From Streptomyces coacervatus (GTDB lineage Bacteria > Actinomycetota > Actinomycetes > Streptomycetales > Streptomycetaceae), in the NCBI RefSeq assembly GCF_029223485.1, contig NZ_JARHTP010000015.1:186001-250000 (forward strand): a DNA stretch of 64,000 nt, written 5' to 3'. Within the stretch, counting starts at the first letter, position 1, and every line of letters starts with the position of its first letter. Of this stretch, positions 23,478 through 32,371 are shown piece after piece. Under the pieces are notes generated by a model. It searched no databases, was not told the origin of the DNA, and saw only the letters and a program-made list of their open reading frames with translations. The translations under genes were made by a program, and so were the position numbers.

Positions 23478-24548
23478 GTGAACCGGTTGATCGTGATCGT
23501 GCTGTTCGAGGGCGTCGACCTGCTCGACGTCACCGGCCCGCCGGAGGTGTTCTCCCTCGTCCCGCACGAAACCGCGGAGGGGGTCGGCTACGAGGTCGTG
23601 CTGGCCGCCGAGACTCCGGCGCCGGTGACGACCGCGGCCGGTGTGCGGATCCTGCCCGACACGACCTTCCATGAACTGGGCGCACGGGCCATCGACACAC
23701 TGCTGGTGCCCGGCTCCGTCGAGGTGGACGGCGAGGGCCGCGTCCACCCCGTCACCGAGCCCTCCACGGTGGCCTGGGTGAAGGCGCTGGCCGCCCGCAC
23801 CCGGCGGGTGGCCTCGGTGTGCGTCGGTGCGCACCTCCTCGCCGCCGCGGGACTCCTCGACGGCAAGCGCGCCACGACGCACTGGTCGACGGCGCAGCGG
23901 CTCGCCGCCGACCATCCTGCGGTGCGGGTCGACCCGGATCCGATCTTCATCCGCGAGGAGAGCGAGGAGGGCGAGGTGTGGACCGGCGCGGGGATCAGTG
24001 CCTGTCTGGATCTGTCCCTCGCTCTGGTCGCGGAGGACTTCGGCGAGCCGGTGGCTCTGCGCGTCGCGCGCGAACTCGTGATGTATCTGAAGCGGCCCGG
24101 TGGGCAGTCCCAGTTCAGCGTGCCGTTGGAAACGGTGTCCTCGACGCGGCGCATCGAGGACCTCCGGCATCACATCCTGAACAACCTCGGCCGGCGCCTC
24201 ACCGTCCCGGACCTGGCCGCGTACGCGCATGTCAGTGACCGGCAGCTCACCCGGATCTTCAAGACCGAACTCGGCACGACGCCGCACGCCTACGTGGAGT
24301 CGGCCCGGGTGGAGACAGCCCGCAACCTGCTGGAGACGTCCGACGACACGCTGGAACGGGTCGCCTCCGTATGCGGGTTCGGCACCGTCGACACCCTCAT
24401 CAGGGCCTTCCGCCGCCGCCTCGGTACGACCCCGAGCGACTACCGGGCCAGGTTCCGCGCCACGGCGCCTACACGAACACGCTCAGCACAGCGGCCACCG
24501 CAAAACCCGCCACCGACAGCACCGTCTCCAGCACGGTCCATGTCCTGA
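23478..24548 (+). CDS. GlxA-family regulator (DJ-1/PfpI domain plus AraC HTH)
   Basis: 356 aa from the GTG at 23478, chosen because the family begins at the first beta strand (LIVIVLFEGVDLLDVTGP). N-terminal DJ-1/PfpI amidotransferase-like domain (1-190) with Cys in VASVCVGAHLLAAAG; C-terminal AraC double helix-turn-helix (about 225-335: LTVPDLAAYAHVSDRQLTRIF). Such regulators often control an adjacent isochorismatase-like gene, as here. An in-frame ATG at 23439 is an alternative start. The last 26 codons overlap the convergent permease gene by 80 bp. Confidence 0.88.
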   Translation: MNRLIVIVLFEGVDLLDVTGPPEVFSLVPHETAEGVGYEVVLAAETPAPVTTAAGVRILPDTTFHELGARAIDTLLVPGSVEVDGEGRVHPVTEPSTVAWVKALAARTRRVASVCVGAHLLAAAGLLDGKRATTHWSTAQRLAADHPAVRVDPDPIFIREESEEGEVWTGAGISACLDLSLALVAEDFGEPVALRVARELVMYLKRPGGQSQFSVPLETVSSTRRIEDLRHHILNNLGRRLTVPDLAAYAHVSDRQLTRIFKTELGTTPHAYVESARVETARNLLETSDDTLERVASVCGFGTVDTLIRAFRRRLGTTPSDYRARFRATAPTRTRSAQRPPQNPPPTAPSPARSMS

Positions 24549-25950
24549 GGGTGTCGCGTTCACTGATGCCGAAGTACTTCGCGACCATCCAGAAGCCGCC
24601 GTCGTTGACGTGCGAGGCGAAGATGGAACCCGCCGAGATGGCCATGATGACCAGGGCCACGAAGGCCTGGGAGTGGTGGGTCTCGGTGAGGAGGGGGGCC
24701 ACGATGCCTGCCGTCGTGACGATCGCCACCGTCGCCGAGCCCTGGGCGACCCGGAGCACGACCGAGATCAGATAGGCGAGGACGAGCACCGGGAGACCCA
24801 CATCGTGGAAGGTGTCCGAGAGGGCCTGGGCGACGCCGCTCGCCTTCAGGATGGCACCGAAGACACCGCCCGCGCCGACCACCAGCAGGATGTTGCCGAC
24901 CGGCTTCAACGAGGCGGTCGACACCGTCTCCAGGGACTTGCGGGACCAGCCGCGGCGGATGCCCAGCAGGTAGTACGCCAGGAGCAGCGCGATCGTCAGG
25001 GCCACGAAGGGGTGGCCGAAGAACTCGATCACCGAGCGGCCGGTGGAGGGGTCCAGGGCGATGGAGGAGAAGGTCGCCGCGAGGATCAGGATCAGCGGGG
25101 TGCCGATGATGGCCAGCACCGTCCCGAGCGGTACCGGGTGCTCGCGCGGCTCGACCCCCTGCTCCCGCTGCTCGTTGATCACTGCGAGCTTCGCCTCGGC
25201 CGCCGCCTCCACCATGTCCTGCGGTACGGCGACGAAGATGCGGCGGCCGATCCACGCGGAGTACGCCCAGGCGGCCAGTACCGCCGGGATGCCGCAGACG
25301 ATGCCCATCAGGATGACCCAGCCGAGGTCCACGTGGAGCAGGCCGGCCGCGGCCACCGGGCCCGGGTGCGGGGGCAGGAACGCATGGGTCATCGACAGGC
25401 CCGCCAGCAACGGCAGGCAGTAGAGCAGGATCGACTTGCCCGAGCGCTTGGCGGCGGCGTAGACGATGGGCGCGAGGACGAAGATGCCCACGTCGAAGAA
25501 GACCGGGATGCCGAAGATCAGGCCGGTCAGGCCCATGGCCAGCGGCGCTCGCTTCTCGCCGAACAGATTCAGCAGGCGGGACGCCAACACCTCTGCGCCG
25601 CCGCTGACTTCGAGGATCGCGCCGAGCATCGTGCCCAGACCGATGATGATCGCGACATGGCCGAGGATGCCGCCCATGCCGGTCTCGATGGTCGAGACGG
25701 CGTCCGAGCGCTGGACGGTGCCGAAGAGCTCGGTGACGGACAGGCCCGCCAGCAGGCCGACGGCTATGGAGACGGCGAGCAGGGCGACGAACGGCTGGAG
25801 CCGGACCTTGATGATCAGGAAGAGGAGGAGGGCTATGCCGATGGCGGCGACCGTGAGAAGACCGGCCGTTCCGTCGATCAGGAGGAGCAGGCCTCCGGTG
25901 TGGGGTGGGGTCTCCGGGGCGGGTGCGGTTGCAGCGAGCGTTTGGGACAT
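24469..25950 (-). CDS. GntP-family proton symporter for gluconate or a related acid
   Basis: 493 aa with 12-14 hydrophobic segments. GntP features are present: IETGMGGILGHVAIIIGLGTMLG, FLPPHPGPVAAAGLLHVDLG and GSIFASHVNDGGFWMVAKYFG. Family members import gluconate, 2-keto-gluconate, fructuronate or D-serine. It lies downstream of ridA, IclR and a sugar-acid kinase and near D-amino-acid enzymes, so either a sugar acid or a D-amino acid such as D-serine is plausible. The gene end overlaps the convergent regulator gene. Confidence 0.9.
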   Translation of the reverse strand: MSQTLAATAPAPETPPHTGGLLLLIDGTAGLLTVAAIGIALLLFLIIKVRLQPFVALLAVSIAVGLLAGLSVTELFGTVQRSDAVSTIETGMGGILGHVAIIIGLGTMLGAILEVSGGAEVLASRLLNLFGEKRAPLAMGLTGLIFGIPVFFDVGIFVLAPIVYAAAKRSGKSILLYCLPLLAGLSMTHAFLPPHPGPVAAAGLLHVDLGWVILMGIVCGIPAVLAAWAYSAWIGRRIFVAVPQDMVEAAAEAKLAVINEQREQGVEPREHPVPLGTVLAIIGTPLILILAATFSSIALDPSTGRSVIEFFGHPFVALTIALLLAYYLLGIRRGWSRKSLETVSTASLKPVGNILLVVGAGGVFGAILKASGVAQALSDTFHDVGLPVLVLAYLISVVLRVAQGSATVAIVTTAGIVAPLLTETHHSQAFVALVIMAISAGSIFASHVNDGGFWMVAKYFGISERDTLRTWTVLETVLSVAGFAVAAVLSVFV

Positions 25951-25985
25951 TTGGGGGTCCTCTACGTAAGTGCATGGGAAGGGGG

Positions 25986-26004
25986 TCTGGGGGTCTCCCC
26001 CAGA
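25986..26004. terminator. Hairpin between ridA and the GntP permease gene
   Basis: Perfect 8-bp stem TCTGGGGG/CCCCCAGA with a 3-base loop in the 137-bp gap. It could attenuate read-through from ridA into the permease gene on the minus strand. The sequence also resembles the common GC-rich Streptomyces repeats. Confidence 0.5.
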
Positions 26005-26087
26005 AGGCACAGCCGGGCAGGGGGGATCGCGGCATGGCACCCCGGGAGGTGCCATGCCGTGTACGACGTGCGGGAGTTGAGGGAGCG

Positions 26088-26498
26088 TCAGCCGAGTACG
26101 GCCAGCGCGTCGATCTCGATGAGGAGCCCCGCGGGCAGACCGACGTAGACCGTCGTGCGCGCGGCGGGCGGCTGGGTGAGGCCCTGTTCCTCGAAATAGG
26201 TGTTGTAGATGCCGTTCATCTCGGCGAAGTGGTCGACGTCCGTGAGATAGACGCGGATCATCATCACGTCGTCCCAGCTCGCACCGCCCTCCGCCAGGAT
26301 CGCCTTGACGTTGGCGAGGGTCTGGAGGGTCTGTTCGCGCAGGGTCGGGCCGGCGGGCGTGGGGGGCTTGCCCTCCTCGGCGGGCAGGAAGCCGACCTGG
26401 CCCGCGACCTGAAGGATGTTGCCCTTCCTGACGCCGTGGGAGAACTTCGCGGGCGGGGTGGTGTGGGTCTTGGGGGTGAGTGCGATCTTCTCGGTCAC
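26088..26498 (-). CDS. ridA: RidA-family imine/enamine deaminase
   Basis: 136 aa, YjgF/YER057c/UK114 family. Hallmarks are GNILQVAGQVGF, RIYL-like MIRVYLTDVDHF and the C-terminal ARTTVYVGLPAGLLIEIDA, which contains the catalytic arginine. RidA hydrolyses 2-aminoacrylate and related imines released by PLP-dependent dehydratases. Starts at GTG 26498, overlapping the stop of the IclR gene (GTGA), so it is translationally coupled. With the D-amino-acid deaminase nearby, its job is likely to detoxify that enzyme's intermediate. Confidence 0.92.
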   Translation of the reverse strand: MTEKIALTPKTHTTPPAKFSHGVRKGNILQVAGQVGFLPAEEGKPPTPAGPTLREQTLQTLANVKAILAEGGASWDDVMMIRVYLTDVDHFAEMNGIYNTYFEEQGLTQPPAARTTVYVGLPAGLLIEIDALAVLG

Positions 26499-27256
26499 AG
26501 GCCGTCCTTCACTGGCGTTCTTCCGGAGTACTCCCCGCTGATCGCGTCGGCCGTGCGGCGCACCAGCGGGAGCAGGGTGAGGAGTTCCTCGGCGGTGACG
26601 ACGACGTTCGGCGCGGAGACCGACATCGCGGCGACCACGCGGCCGTCCCCGCCGCGGATCGGCGCGGCGACGCAGTTGATGGACTCCTCGTGCCCGCCGA
26701 GGTCGGTGGCCCAGCCCTGTTCGCGCACCTTCTCCAACTCCCGTAGGAAAGCAGGGGCGTTGGGGGTGGATCGGGAGGTGTACATGGGGTATTCGAGCTT
26801 GTCGGCGAGGGCGCGGCGCTCGGCTTCGGAGAGGTCGGCGAGGAGCAGTTTCGCGACGGCGGCGACGGTGATCGCCACCGGCTTGCCGATCCGTGAGTAC
26901 ATCCGGACCGGGTACCGGCTCTCCACCTTGTCGATGTAGAGGACCTCGGACTCCTCGTACACCGCGAGATGGACGGTGTGCCCGCACTGCTCGTTGAGTC
27001 GTACGAGGTGGGGGTGGGCGATCTCGCGGATGTCGAGGTTCTCCATGGCCTCCTGGGCGAGCGCGATCAGGCGGGCGCCGAGGCGGTAGCGCTGGTCGGA
27101 CTGGCGGTAGACCAGGCCGTGCTCGTGCAGCGTCCGCAGCAGACGGAGGGCCGTGGACTTGTGCACGCCCAGGCGGTCGGCGACCTGGCCGAGGTCGGCG
27201 GGGCCCTCGGCGAGCAGCGGCAGGATGCTGAGTGCGCGGTCGACGGTCTGGCTCAT
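26495..27256 (-). CDS. IclR-family transcriptional regulator
   Basis: 253 aa. N-terminal winged helix (1-65: DLGQVADRLGVHKSTALRLLRTL) and C-terminal ligand-binding IclR domain (80-250: VYIDKVES-like VLYIDKVESRYPV, INCVAAPIRGGDGRVVAAMSVSAP). The ATG overlaps the kinase stop codon (ATGA) and the GTG of ridA overlaps its own stop, so kinase, regulator and ridA form one tight operon. It probably controls both divergent operons through the operator at 28523-28539. Confidence 0.93.
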   Translation of the reverse strand: MSQTVDRALSILPLLAEGPADLGQVADRLGVHKSTALRLLRTLHEHGLVYRQSDQRYRLGARLIALAQEAMENLDIREIAHPHLVRLNEQCGHTVHLAVYEESEVLYIDKVESRYPVRMYSRIGKPVAITVAAVAKLLLADLSEAERRALADKLEYPMYTSRSTPNAPAFLRELEKVREQGWATDLGGHEESINCVAAPIRGGDGRVVAAMSVSAPNVVVTAEELLTLLPLVRRTADAISGEYSGRTPVKDGL

Positions 27257-28419
27257 GGGGTGCGTACCTCCTCCGGGGCCTGGTCGGCTTGCGTCCAGCC
27301 GGGGCCGAGTCGAAGTCTCCCCCACGCCTGGTCGTCGAGGGCGGCCAGGCGGTCGGCGTGGTGGCGCGCGGGAGGTACGGCGAGGTCGCCGGGGGCGGTG
27401 AGGGCGGCTGCCGCAGTGAGGTGGCCGTGACGCAGGCGGTCGCGGACCGGCAGGCCGCGCAGGGTGGCGGAGAGGAACCCGGCCGCGAAGGCGTCGCCGG
27501 CGCCGATGGTTGCTACGACGTCGACGGTGAGGGCGGGGACGAAGGTGCTCGGCGTGGGGGCTGGGCGGGGGTGGGTGTCGCTCGCCGGCGCTTGCCGGGT
27601 GCCGCTCTCCTTGGGTCGGGAGCCGCCCCAGCGGCACGACTGCCCGCAGCTACGTGCGGCTGAGACGAATGCCGTCGCCCCTGCTGCTCCTTGCTTCACC
27701 ACCAACACACCGGGTTCCGGCAGCGCAGCCCGTACCGCCTCCGGTCCCCCCGCGACCCCCCACGCCTCCTCCGCCTCGTCCTCCCCCACGAACACGACAT
27801 CAGCCCTGCGCGCCAGCTCCAGCAGCACCCCCGCCCCGTCGGCGTCCGCCCACAGCCCCGCCCGATAGTTCACGTCGAACGACACCAGCGGCCTCCCAGA
27901 CACTGGCACCGTCAGTGCACGCAGCAAGCCCAGGCACTCCCCCGACAGCGCCGCCGTGATCCCCGAGAGATGCAGCACCCGCCCCGCGCGCACCGCGTCC
28001 AGGTCCGTGTTGCCGACGGACATCGCGGAGGCCGCGGACCCGGCCCGGTAGTACGCCACCTCGTGGGCGTCCGTCGCCCGGTCCCCCGCCGTACGGAAGT
28101 AGATGCCGGTCGGGCGCGCCGGGTCCCGTCGTACGGCGGTGACGTCGACGCCGTACGCCCCGATCGCCTCGACCAGGTGGTCGCCGAACCCGTCGGCGCC
28201 GACCCTGCTCACCCAGCGCACGGAGTGCCCGGCGGCGGCCAGCGTGCAGGCCACGTTGGACTCCGCGCCGCCGATGGCGCGGTCGAAGGAGGGGACGTCG
28301 GCGAGGCGGCCGGGGCGGGAGGGCAGGAACGTGACCATGGACTCGCCGAGCGTGACGACATCGACGACCTCGACGGCAGCGGCGCCGTCGAGGGCATTGC
28401 AAGGTCCGGTCGCGGTCAC
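27253..28419 (-). CDS. PfkB-family sugar kinase, 2-keto-3-deoxygluconate kinase-like
   Basis: 388 aa, ribokinase/PfkB family. The N-terminus is VVTLGESMVTFLPSRPG and the first signature is GGAESNVACTLAAAGH; the second signature with the catalytic Asp is TIGAGDAFAAGFL. It phosphorylates a sugar acid such as KDG. Between GATAFVS and FVPALTVDVV sits an unusual roughly 40-residue insert rich in Arg, Ser, Cys and Pro that family members lack, coded by a hairpin-forming repeat. Start GTG 28419 is a best guess; a GAGGAG lies 11 bases before it. First gene of the minus-strand operon. Confidence 0.88.
   Translation of the reverse strand: MTATGPCNALDGAAAVEVVDVVTLGESMVTFLPSRPGRLADVPSFDRAIGGAESNVACTLAAAGHSVRWVSRVGADGFGDHLVEAIGAYGVDVTAVRRDPARPTGIYFRTAGDRATDAHEVAYYRAGSAASAMSVGNTDLDAVRAGRVLHLSGITAALSGECLGLLRALTVPVSGRPLVSFDVNYRAGLWADADGAGVLLELARRADVVFVGEDEAEEAWGVAGGPEAVRAALPEPGVLVVKQGAAGATAFVSAARSCGQSCRWGGSRPKESGTRQAPASDTHPRPAPTPSTFVPALTVDVVATIGAGDAFAAGFLSATLRGLPVRDRLRHGHLTAAAALTAPGDLAVPPARHHADRLAALDDQAWGRLRLGPGWTQADQAPEEVRTP
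27599..27660. repeat. Hairpin element inserted in the kinase gene
   Basis: Inverted repeat GTGCCGCT (27599-27606) / AGCGGCAC (27630-27637), followed by a second dyad CCGCA...TGCGG (27645-27660). It coincides with the extra residues of the kinase and appears to be an in-frame REP-like insertion. Confidence 0.6.
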
Positions 28420-28522
28420 GATCGTCGTAACTCCTCGGTGCGGTGGCGGGCGAGCGCAGCGGTGTCGTTGACCCGGCATTGGCCGAGATGTTAGACAGCG
28501 GTAAGCGATACACGCAACGACG

Positions 28523-28539
28523 GTTGCAGCTAGTGCAAC
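28523..28539. promoter_or_regulatory. Candidate IclR operator
   Basis: GTTGCA-GCTAG-TGCAAC is a perfect 6-bp inverted repeat with a 5-base spacer, in the 141-bp gap between the divergent kinase and deaminase genes. A further CGCAACG lies just upstream (28513-28519). The shape and position suit the adjacent IclR regulator. Confidence 0.6.
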
Positions 28540-28560
28540 GCACCTGATCAGGGAGGCCTC

Positions 28561-29826
28561 ATGGGCACGGAAGCCCTCGCCCGACTCGCCGGGGAACGCG
28601 TCGACCACCGCTTCAAGGGCCTCCCGCCGGACGCCGACGGCCTGACCGTCGGCGAGCTGGCAGCCCAGCGCCGCAACCTCTTCACCGGCGGCTTCGCCAC
28701 CCCCGTCCTCGCCCTGTCGGCCGAGCGTCTGGAGCACAACCTCGCGCTCATGGAGACGTATGCGACCCGCCACGGCCTCGCCTTCGCCCCGCACGGCAAG
28801 ACCACCATGGCGCCCCAGCTGTTCGAGCAGCAGATCGAGCGCGGCGCCTGGGGCATCACCCTTGCGGTGCCCCACCAGGTGCGGGTGGCGCGGGCGTTCG
28901 GGATCCAGCGGGTCTTCCTCGCCAACGAGGTCGTCGACCCGGCCGCCCTGCAGTGGATCTCGGCCGAGCTCGACGCCGACCCCGGCTTCCGCCTCGTCTG
29001 CTACGTCGACTCCGTGCGCGGGGTGCAGCTGATGGACGCGGCGCTGCAGGGGGCCTCGCGGCCGCTGGACGTGGTCGTCGAGCTCGCCGCCGGCGAGGGC
29101 GCCCGCACAGGGGTCCGTACGGAGGCGGAGTGCGCGGCGGTGGCGGACGCGGTGGCAGCCACGTCCACCCTGCGGCTCGTCGGTGTCGCGGGCTACGAGG
29201 GCGAGGTCCCGCAGGCCGACCCCGAGCGGGTGCACGCATGGCTGCGGCGGCTGGTGGCGCTGGCCGCGGACTTCGACAAGGCGGGGCGGTTCGCGGGACT
29301 GGACGAGATCGTCGTGAGCGCGGGCGGCAGCGCCTGGTTCGACGCGGTGGCCGACGTGTTCGCCGAGCTCCCCGAACTCTCTGCCCCCGTACTGAAGTTG
29401 CTGCGCTCCGGCGCCTACGTCTCCCACGACGACGGCCACTACCGCAAGATCACCCCCTTCAACCGCGTCCCGGAGGAGGGCGCCCTGGAGCCCGCCTTCC
29501 GGCTCTGGGCCCAGGTCGTCTCCCGCCCCTCTCCCGAGCAGGCCTTCGTCAACGCCGGCAAGCGGGACGCGGCGTACGACCTCGACCTCCCCTTCGCCCA
29601 GGTCGTCCACCGGGACGGCACCGAGCGCCCGGCCACCGGCATCTCGGTGACCGCCCTGTCCGACCAGCACGCATGGCTGCGTACGACCGCCGAGGCGGAC
29701 CTGGAGGTCGGGGACTGGCTGGGCATGGGCCTGTCCCACCCGTGCACGTCGTTCGACAAGTGGCAGCTGATCCCGCTGGTCGAAGCGGACGGCACGGTCG
29801 TCGACTACATCCGCACGTTCTTCTAG
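28561..29826 (+). CDS. D-amino-acid deaminase / DSD1-type PLP enzyme
   Basis: 421 aa, fold-type III alanine-racemase-like PLP enzyme (D-threonine aldolase / D-serine dehydratase-like family). The PLP lysine is K80 in FAPHGKTTMAP. The C-terminal metal-binding end includes GLSHPCTSFDKW, with the His and Cys that hold zinc in DSD1-type enzymes. It converts D-amino acids such as D-serine or D-threonine to 2-keto acids, producing imine intermediates. Followed by D-aminoacylase after 42 bp. Confidence 0.88.
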   Translation: MGTEALARLAGERVDHRFKGLPPDADGLTVGELAAQRRNLFTGGFATPVLALSAERLEHNLALMETYATRHGLAFAPHGKTTMAPQLFEQQIERGAWGITLAVPHQVRVARAFGIQRVFLANEVVDPAALQWISAELDADPGFRLVCYVDSVRGVQLMDAALQGASRPLDVVVELAAGEGARTGVRTEAECAAVADAVAATSTLRLVGVAGYEGEVPQADPERVHAWLRRLVALAADFDKAGRFAGLDEIVVSAGGSAWFDAVADVFAELPELSAPVLKLLRSGAYVSHDDGHYRKITPFNRVPEEGALEPAFRLWAQVVSRPSPEQAFVNAGKRDAAYDLDLPFAQVVHRDGTERPATGISVTALSDQHAWLRTTAEADLEVGDWLGMGLSHPCTSFDKWQLIPLVEADGTVVDYIRTFF

Positions 29827-29868
29827 AAACGACGTTCTGGAGACGACAGAACGACAGGAGGTACGGCC

Positions 29869-31500
29869 GTGGAAGAACTCGTCATCCGGGACGCGGATGT
29901 CGTGGACGGCAGCGGTGAGCCGTCGTACCGCGCGGACGTGGTGATCGACGGCGGCAGGATCGTCTCGATCGTCAAGGAGGCGGCCGCCGCGGGCTGCCAA
30001 CGCCCCAAGGCCCGGAGGGAGTTGGACGCGGAGGGACTGGCCCTCTCCCCCGGTTTCATCGACATGCACGCCCACAGCGACCTGGCCCTGCTCCGCGACC
30101 CGGACCACAGCGCCAAGGCCGCCCAGGGGGTCACCCTCGAAGTCCTGGGCCAGGACGGACTGTCGTACGCCCCCGTCGACGACCGCACCCTCGCCGAGGT
30201 GCGCCGCGCGATCACCGGCTGGAACGGCCACGGCGACGACATCGACTTCGACTGGCGTTCGGTGGGCGAGTACCTGGACCGGCTGGATCAGGGCATCGCG
30301 GTGAACGCGGCCTATCTCATCCCCCAGGGGACGGTCCGTATGCTCGCCGTCGGCTGGGAGGACCGCGAGGCGACCTCCGAAGAGCTGGACCGGATGCGGC
30401 AGTTGGTCGCGGAGGGCATGGAGCAGGGCGCGGTCGGCATGTCGTCCGGGCTGACGTACACGCCGGGCATGTACGCCAAGGACGCCGAACTGACCGAGCT
30501 GTGCCGGGTGGTGGCGTCGTACGGCGGCTACTACTGCCCGCACCACCGCTCGTACGGCGCCGGGGCCCTGGAGGCGTACGCGGAGATGGTGGCCCTGACC
30601 CGGGAGGCGGGCTGCTCGCTCCACCTGGCACACGCCACCATGAACTTCGGCGTGAACAAGGGCCGCGGGCCCGAGCTGCTGCGGTTGCTGGACGAGGCCC
30701 TCGCCTCCGGGGCCGACATCAGCCTGGACACGTACCCCTACACCCCCGGCTCCACAACTCTCGTGGCCATGCTGCCCAGTTGGGCGAGCGAGGGCGGACC
30801 GGAAGCGATCCTGAAGCGCCTGGCGCACGACGACACCGCCGAACGCATCCGCCACCACATGGAGGTCGTGGGCGCGGACGGCTGCCACGGGGTGCCCATC
30901 GAGTGGGACACGATCGAGATCTCGGGTGTCGCGGACCCGGGCCTGGGCGATTTCGTCGGCCGTACGATCCAGCAGTCGGCGGAGGCACGCGGCGAGACCC
31001 CGTGGACCACCGCCCGCCATCTGCTCCTCGCCGACAGCCTGGGCTCGACGATCCTGCAGCACGTCGGCCACGAGGAGAACGTACAGACGATCATGCGCCA
31101 CCCGGTCCACACCGGCGGCTCGGACGGCATCCTCCAGGGCACCAAGCCGCACCCACGCGCCTACGGCACGTTCCCGCAGTATCTCGGCCGATACGTAAGG
31201 GAGTTGGACGTACTGTCACTGGAGGAGTGCGTGGCCCACCTGACCTCGCGCCCGGCGGCGCGACTACGCCTGCCGGACCGGGGCCTGGTCCGCGAGGGCT
31301 ACCGGGCGGACCTGGTCCTGTTCGACCCGGCGACAGTGGCGGCAGGGGCGACATACGAACATCCGCGCACGCTCTCGACGGGTATTCCGTATGTCCTCGT
31401 CGACGGCCGTTTCGTCATCGAGGACGGCCGACGGACGGACGTACTGGCGGGCCGGGCGGTCCGTCGCAGTCCCGTGCGACGGAACGCCGTGGGGCGATGA
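29869..31500 (+). CDS. N-acyl-D-amino-acid deacylase (D-aminoacylase)
   Basis: 543 aa amidohydrolase. Metal-binding GFIDMHAHSD gives H67 and H69; further conserved parts are YAPVDDRTL, MSSGLTYTPGMYAK, YCPHHRSYG and GTKPHPRAYGTFPQYL, all typical of D-aminoacylases. It releases free D-amino acids from N-acylated forms, feeding the deaminase upstream. GTG start at 29869 behind an AGGAGG ribosome site. Ends one base from the convergent protease gene. Confidence 0.93.
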   Translation: MEELVIRDADVVDGSGEPSYRADVVIDGGRIVSIVKEAAAAGCQRPKARRELDAEGLALSPGFIDMHAHSDLALLRDPDHSAKAAQGVTLEVLGQDGLSYAPVDDRTLAEVRRAITGWNGHGDDIDFDWRSVGEYLDRLDQGIAVNAAYLIPQGTVRMLAVGWEDREATSEELDRMRQLVAEGMEQGAVGMSSGLTYTPGMYAKDAELTELCRVVASYGGYYCPHHRSYGAGALEAYAEMVALTREAGCSLHLAHATMNFGVNKGRGPELLRLLDEALASGADISLDTYPYTPGSTTLVAMLPSWASEGGPEAILKRLAHDDTAERIRHHMEVVGADGCHGVPIEWDTIEISGVADPGLGDFVGRTIQQSAEARGETPWTTARHLLLADSLGSTILQHVGHEENVQTIMRHPVHTGGSDGILQGTKPHPRAYGTFPQYLGRYVRELDVLSLEECVAHLTSRPAARLRLPDRGLVREGYRADLVLFDPATVAAGATYEHPRTLSTGIPYVLVDGRFVIEDGRRTDVLAGRAVRRSPVRRNAVGR

Positions 31501-31501
31501 C

Positions 31502-32371
31502 CTACGGCTTGGGCAGCGTGCAACCGCTGGCGCTCAGGTTCAGCTTGTTGCCCGTGCCGAAGCACGCCGGGATCTGGTACGTCTCCTCGGCGTAGTTGAT
31601 GCCCTGGCGGACGGTCACGTTGCCGCTCTCGTCGACCTCACACGGGTTGTTCTCGGTGCACCGCTCACCGTCCTCGTTGCCGGTGTTGTTGACGGCGACG
31701 ACCTTGCCGGTGGCGTTGTCGACGACGGGCGAGCCCGAGGTGCCGCCGATGGTCTGGCAGGCGGAGGTGTACCGGAGCGAGTCCTTCCAGGTCCAGTCGC
31801 CCTCCTTGAGGCGGTAGACGAAGCCGTCGACATTGCAGGCGTACGTCTTCTTCCAGTAGCCGGAGACGACCGTGATCGCGGTGCCGGCGGTGGGGTGCGT
31901 GTCCTGAACCGTCAGCGGGCTGATGCCGTACGAGCTCTTGATCTTCGCGTAGGTGGTGGTGAGCTGGTAGATCGTGACGTCCGTGTCCGTCATCGTCGAG
32001 TACGCGACCTTGCTCGCGCGCAGCGTCCCGACCTTGGTGGCGGAGGAGTTGAGCAGGCTGAACGAACGGCTGGAGGCCTGGTCGACGATGACCTCGCCCG
32101 GCTCCGGGAACCCGGTCTCCAGGCAGTGGCCGTTGGTCATGACGAGCGCCGGGTCGGTGTCCGCGGAGTTCGGGAAGCGGATGACGGAGCCGGAGCAGTT
32201 GCTGAGCGCCACGGTGCCGGCGAAGTTGACGGCCTTGACCTTGGGCGTGGCCGTCTTCGTCACCGTCTTGCCGGCCGCGCCGTCCGCGAGCACGGGCGCT
32301 GCGACCGCGGGTGCCATGCCCGCCCCGGATATCACCAGGGCTGAGAGCACGGCGAGGAGAGGCTTCTTCAT
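31502..32371 (-). CDS. Secreted S1-family (trypsin-like) serine protease
   Basis: 289 aa. Signal peptide 1-25 (cleavage near AVAA). Catalytic triad: His82 in TNGHC, Asp131 in DTDVT, Ser212 in GGTSGSP. Paired cysteines (59/83 and others) suggest disulfides. The C-terminal 60 residues contain ERCTENNPCEVDESG, probably a further disulfide-linked loop. Strong GAGGGGA ribosome site. An extracellular protease whose substrate is unknown. Confidence 0.92.
   Translation of the reverse strand: MKKPLLAVLSALVISGAGMAPAVAAPVLADGAAGKTVTKTATPKVKAVNFAGTVALSNCSGSVIRFPNSADTDPALVMTNGHCLETGFPEPGEVIVDQASSRSFSLLNSSATKVGTLRASKVAYSTMTDTDVTIYQLTTTYAKIKSSYGISPLTVQDTHPTAGTAITVVSGYWKKTYACNVDGFVYRLKEGDWTWKDSLRYTSACQTIGGTSGSPVVDNATGKVVAVNNTGNEDGERCTENNPCEVDESGNVTVRQGINYAEETYQIPACFGTGNKLNLSASGCTLPKP

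Noticed and set aside
24469..26087. Frameshifted or broken permease gene because of the overlap with the regulator
   Set aside because: All GntP motifs and hydrophobic segments are present in one frame with a normal length of 493 residues.
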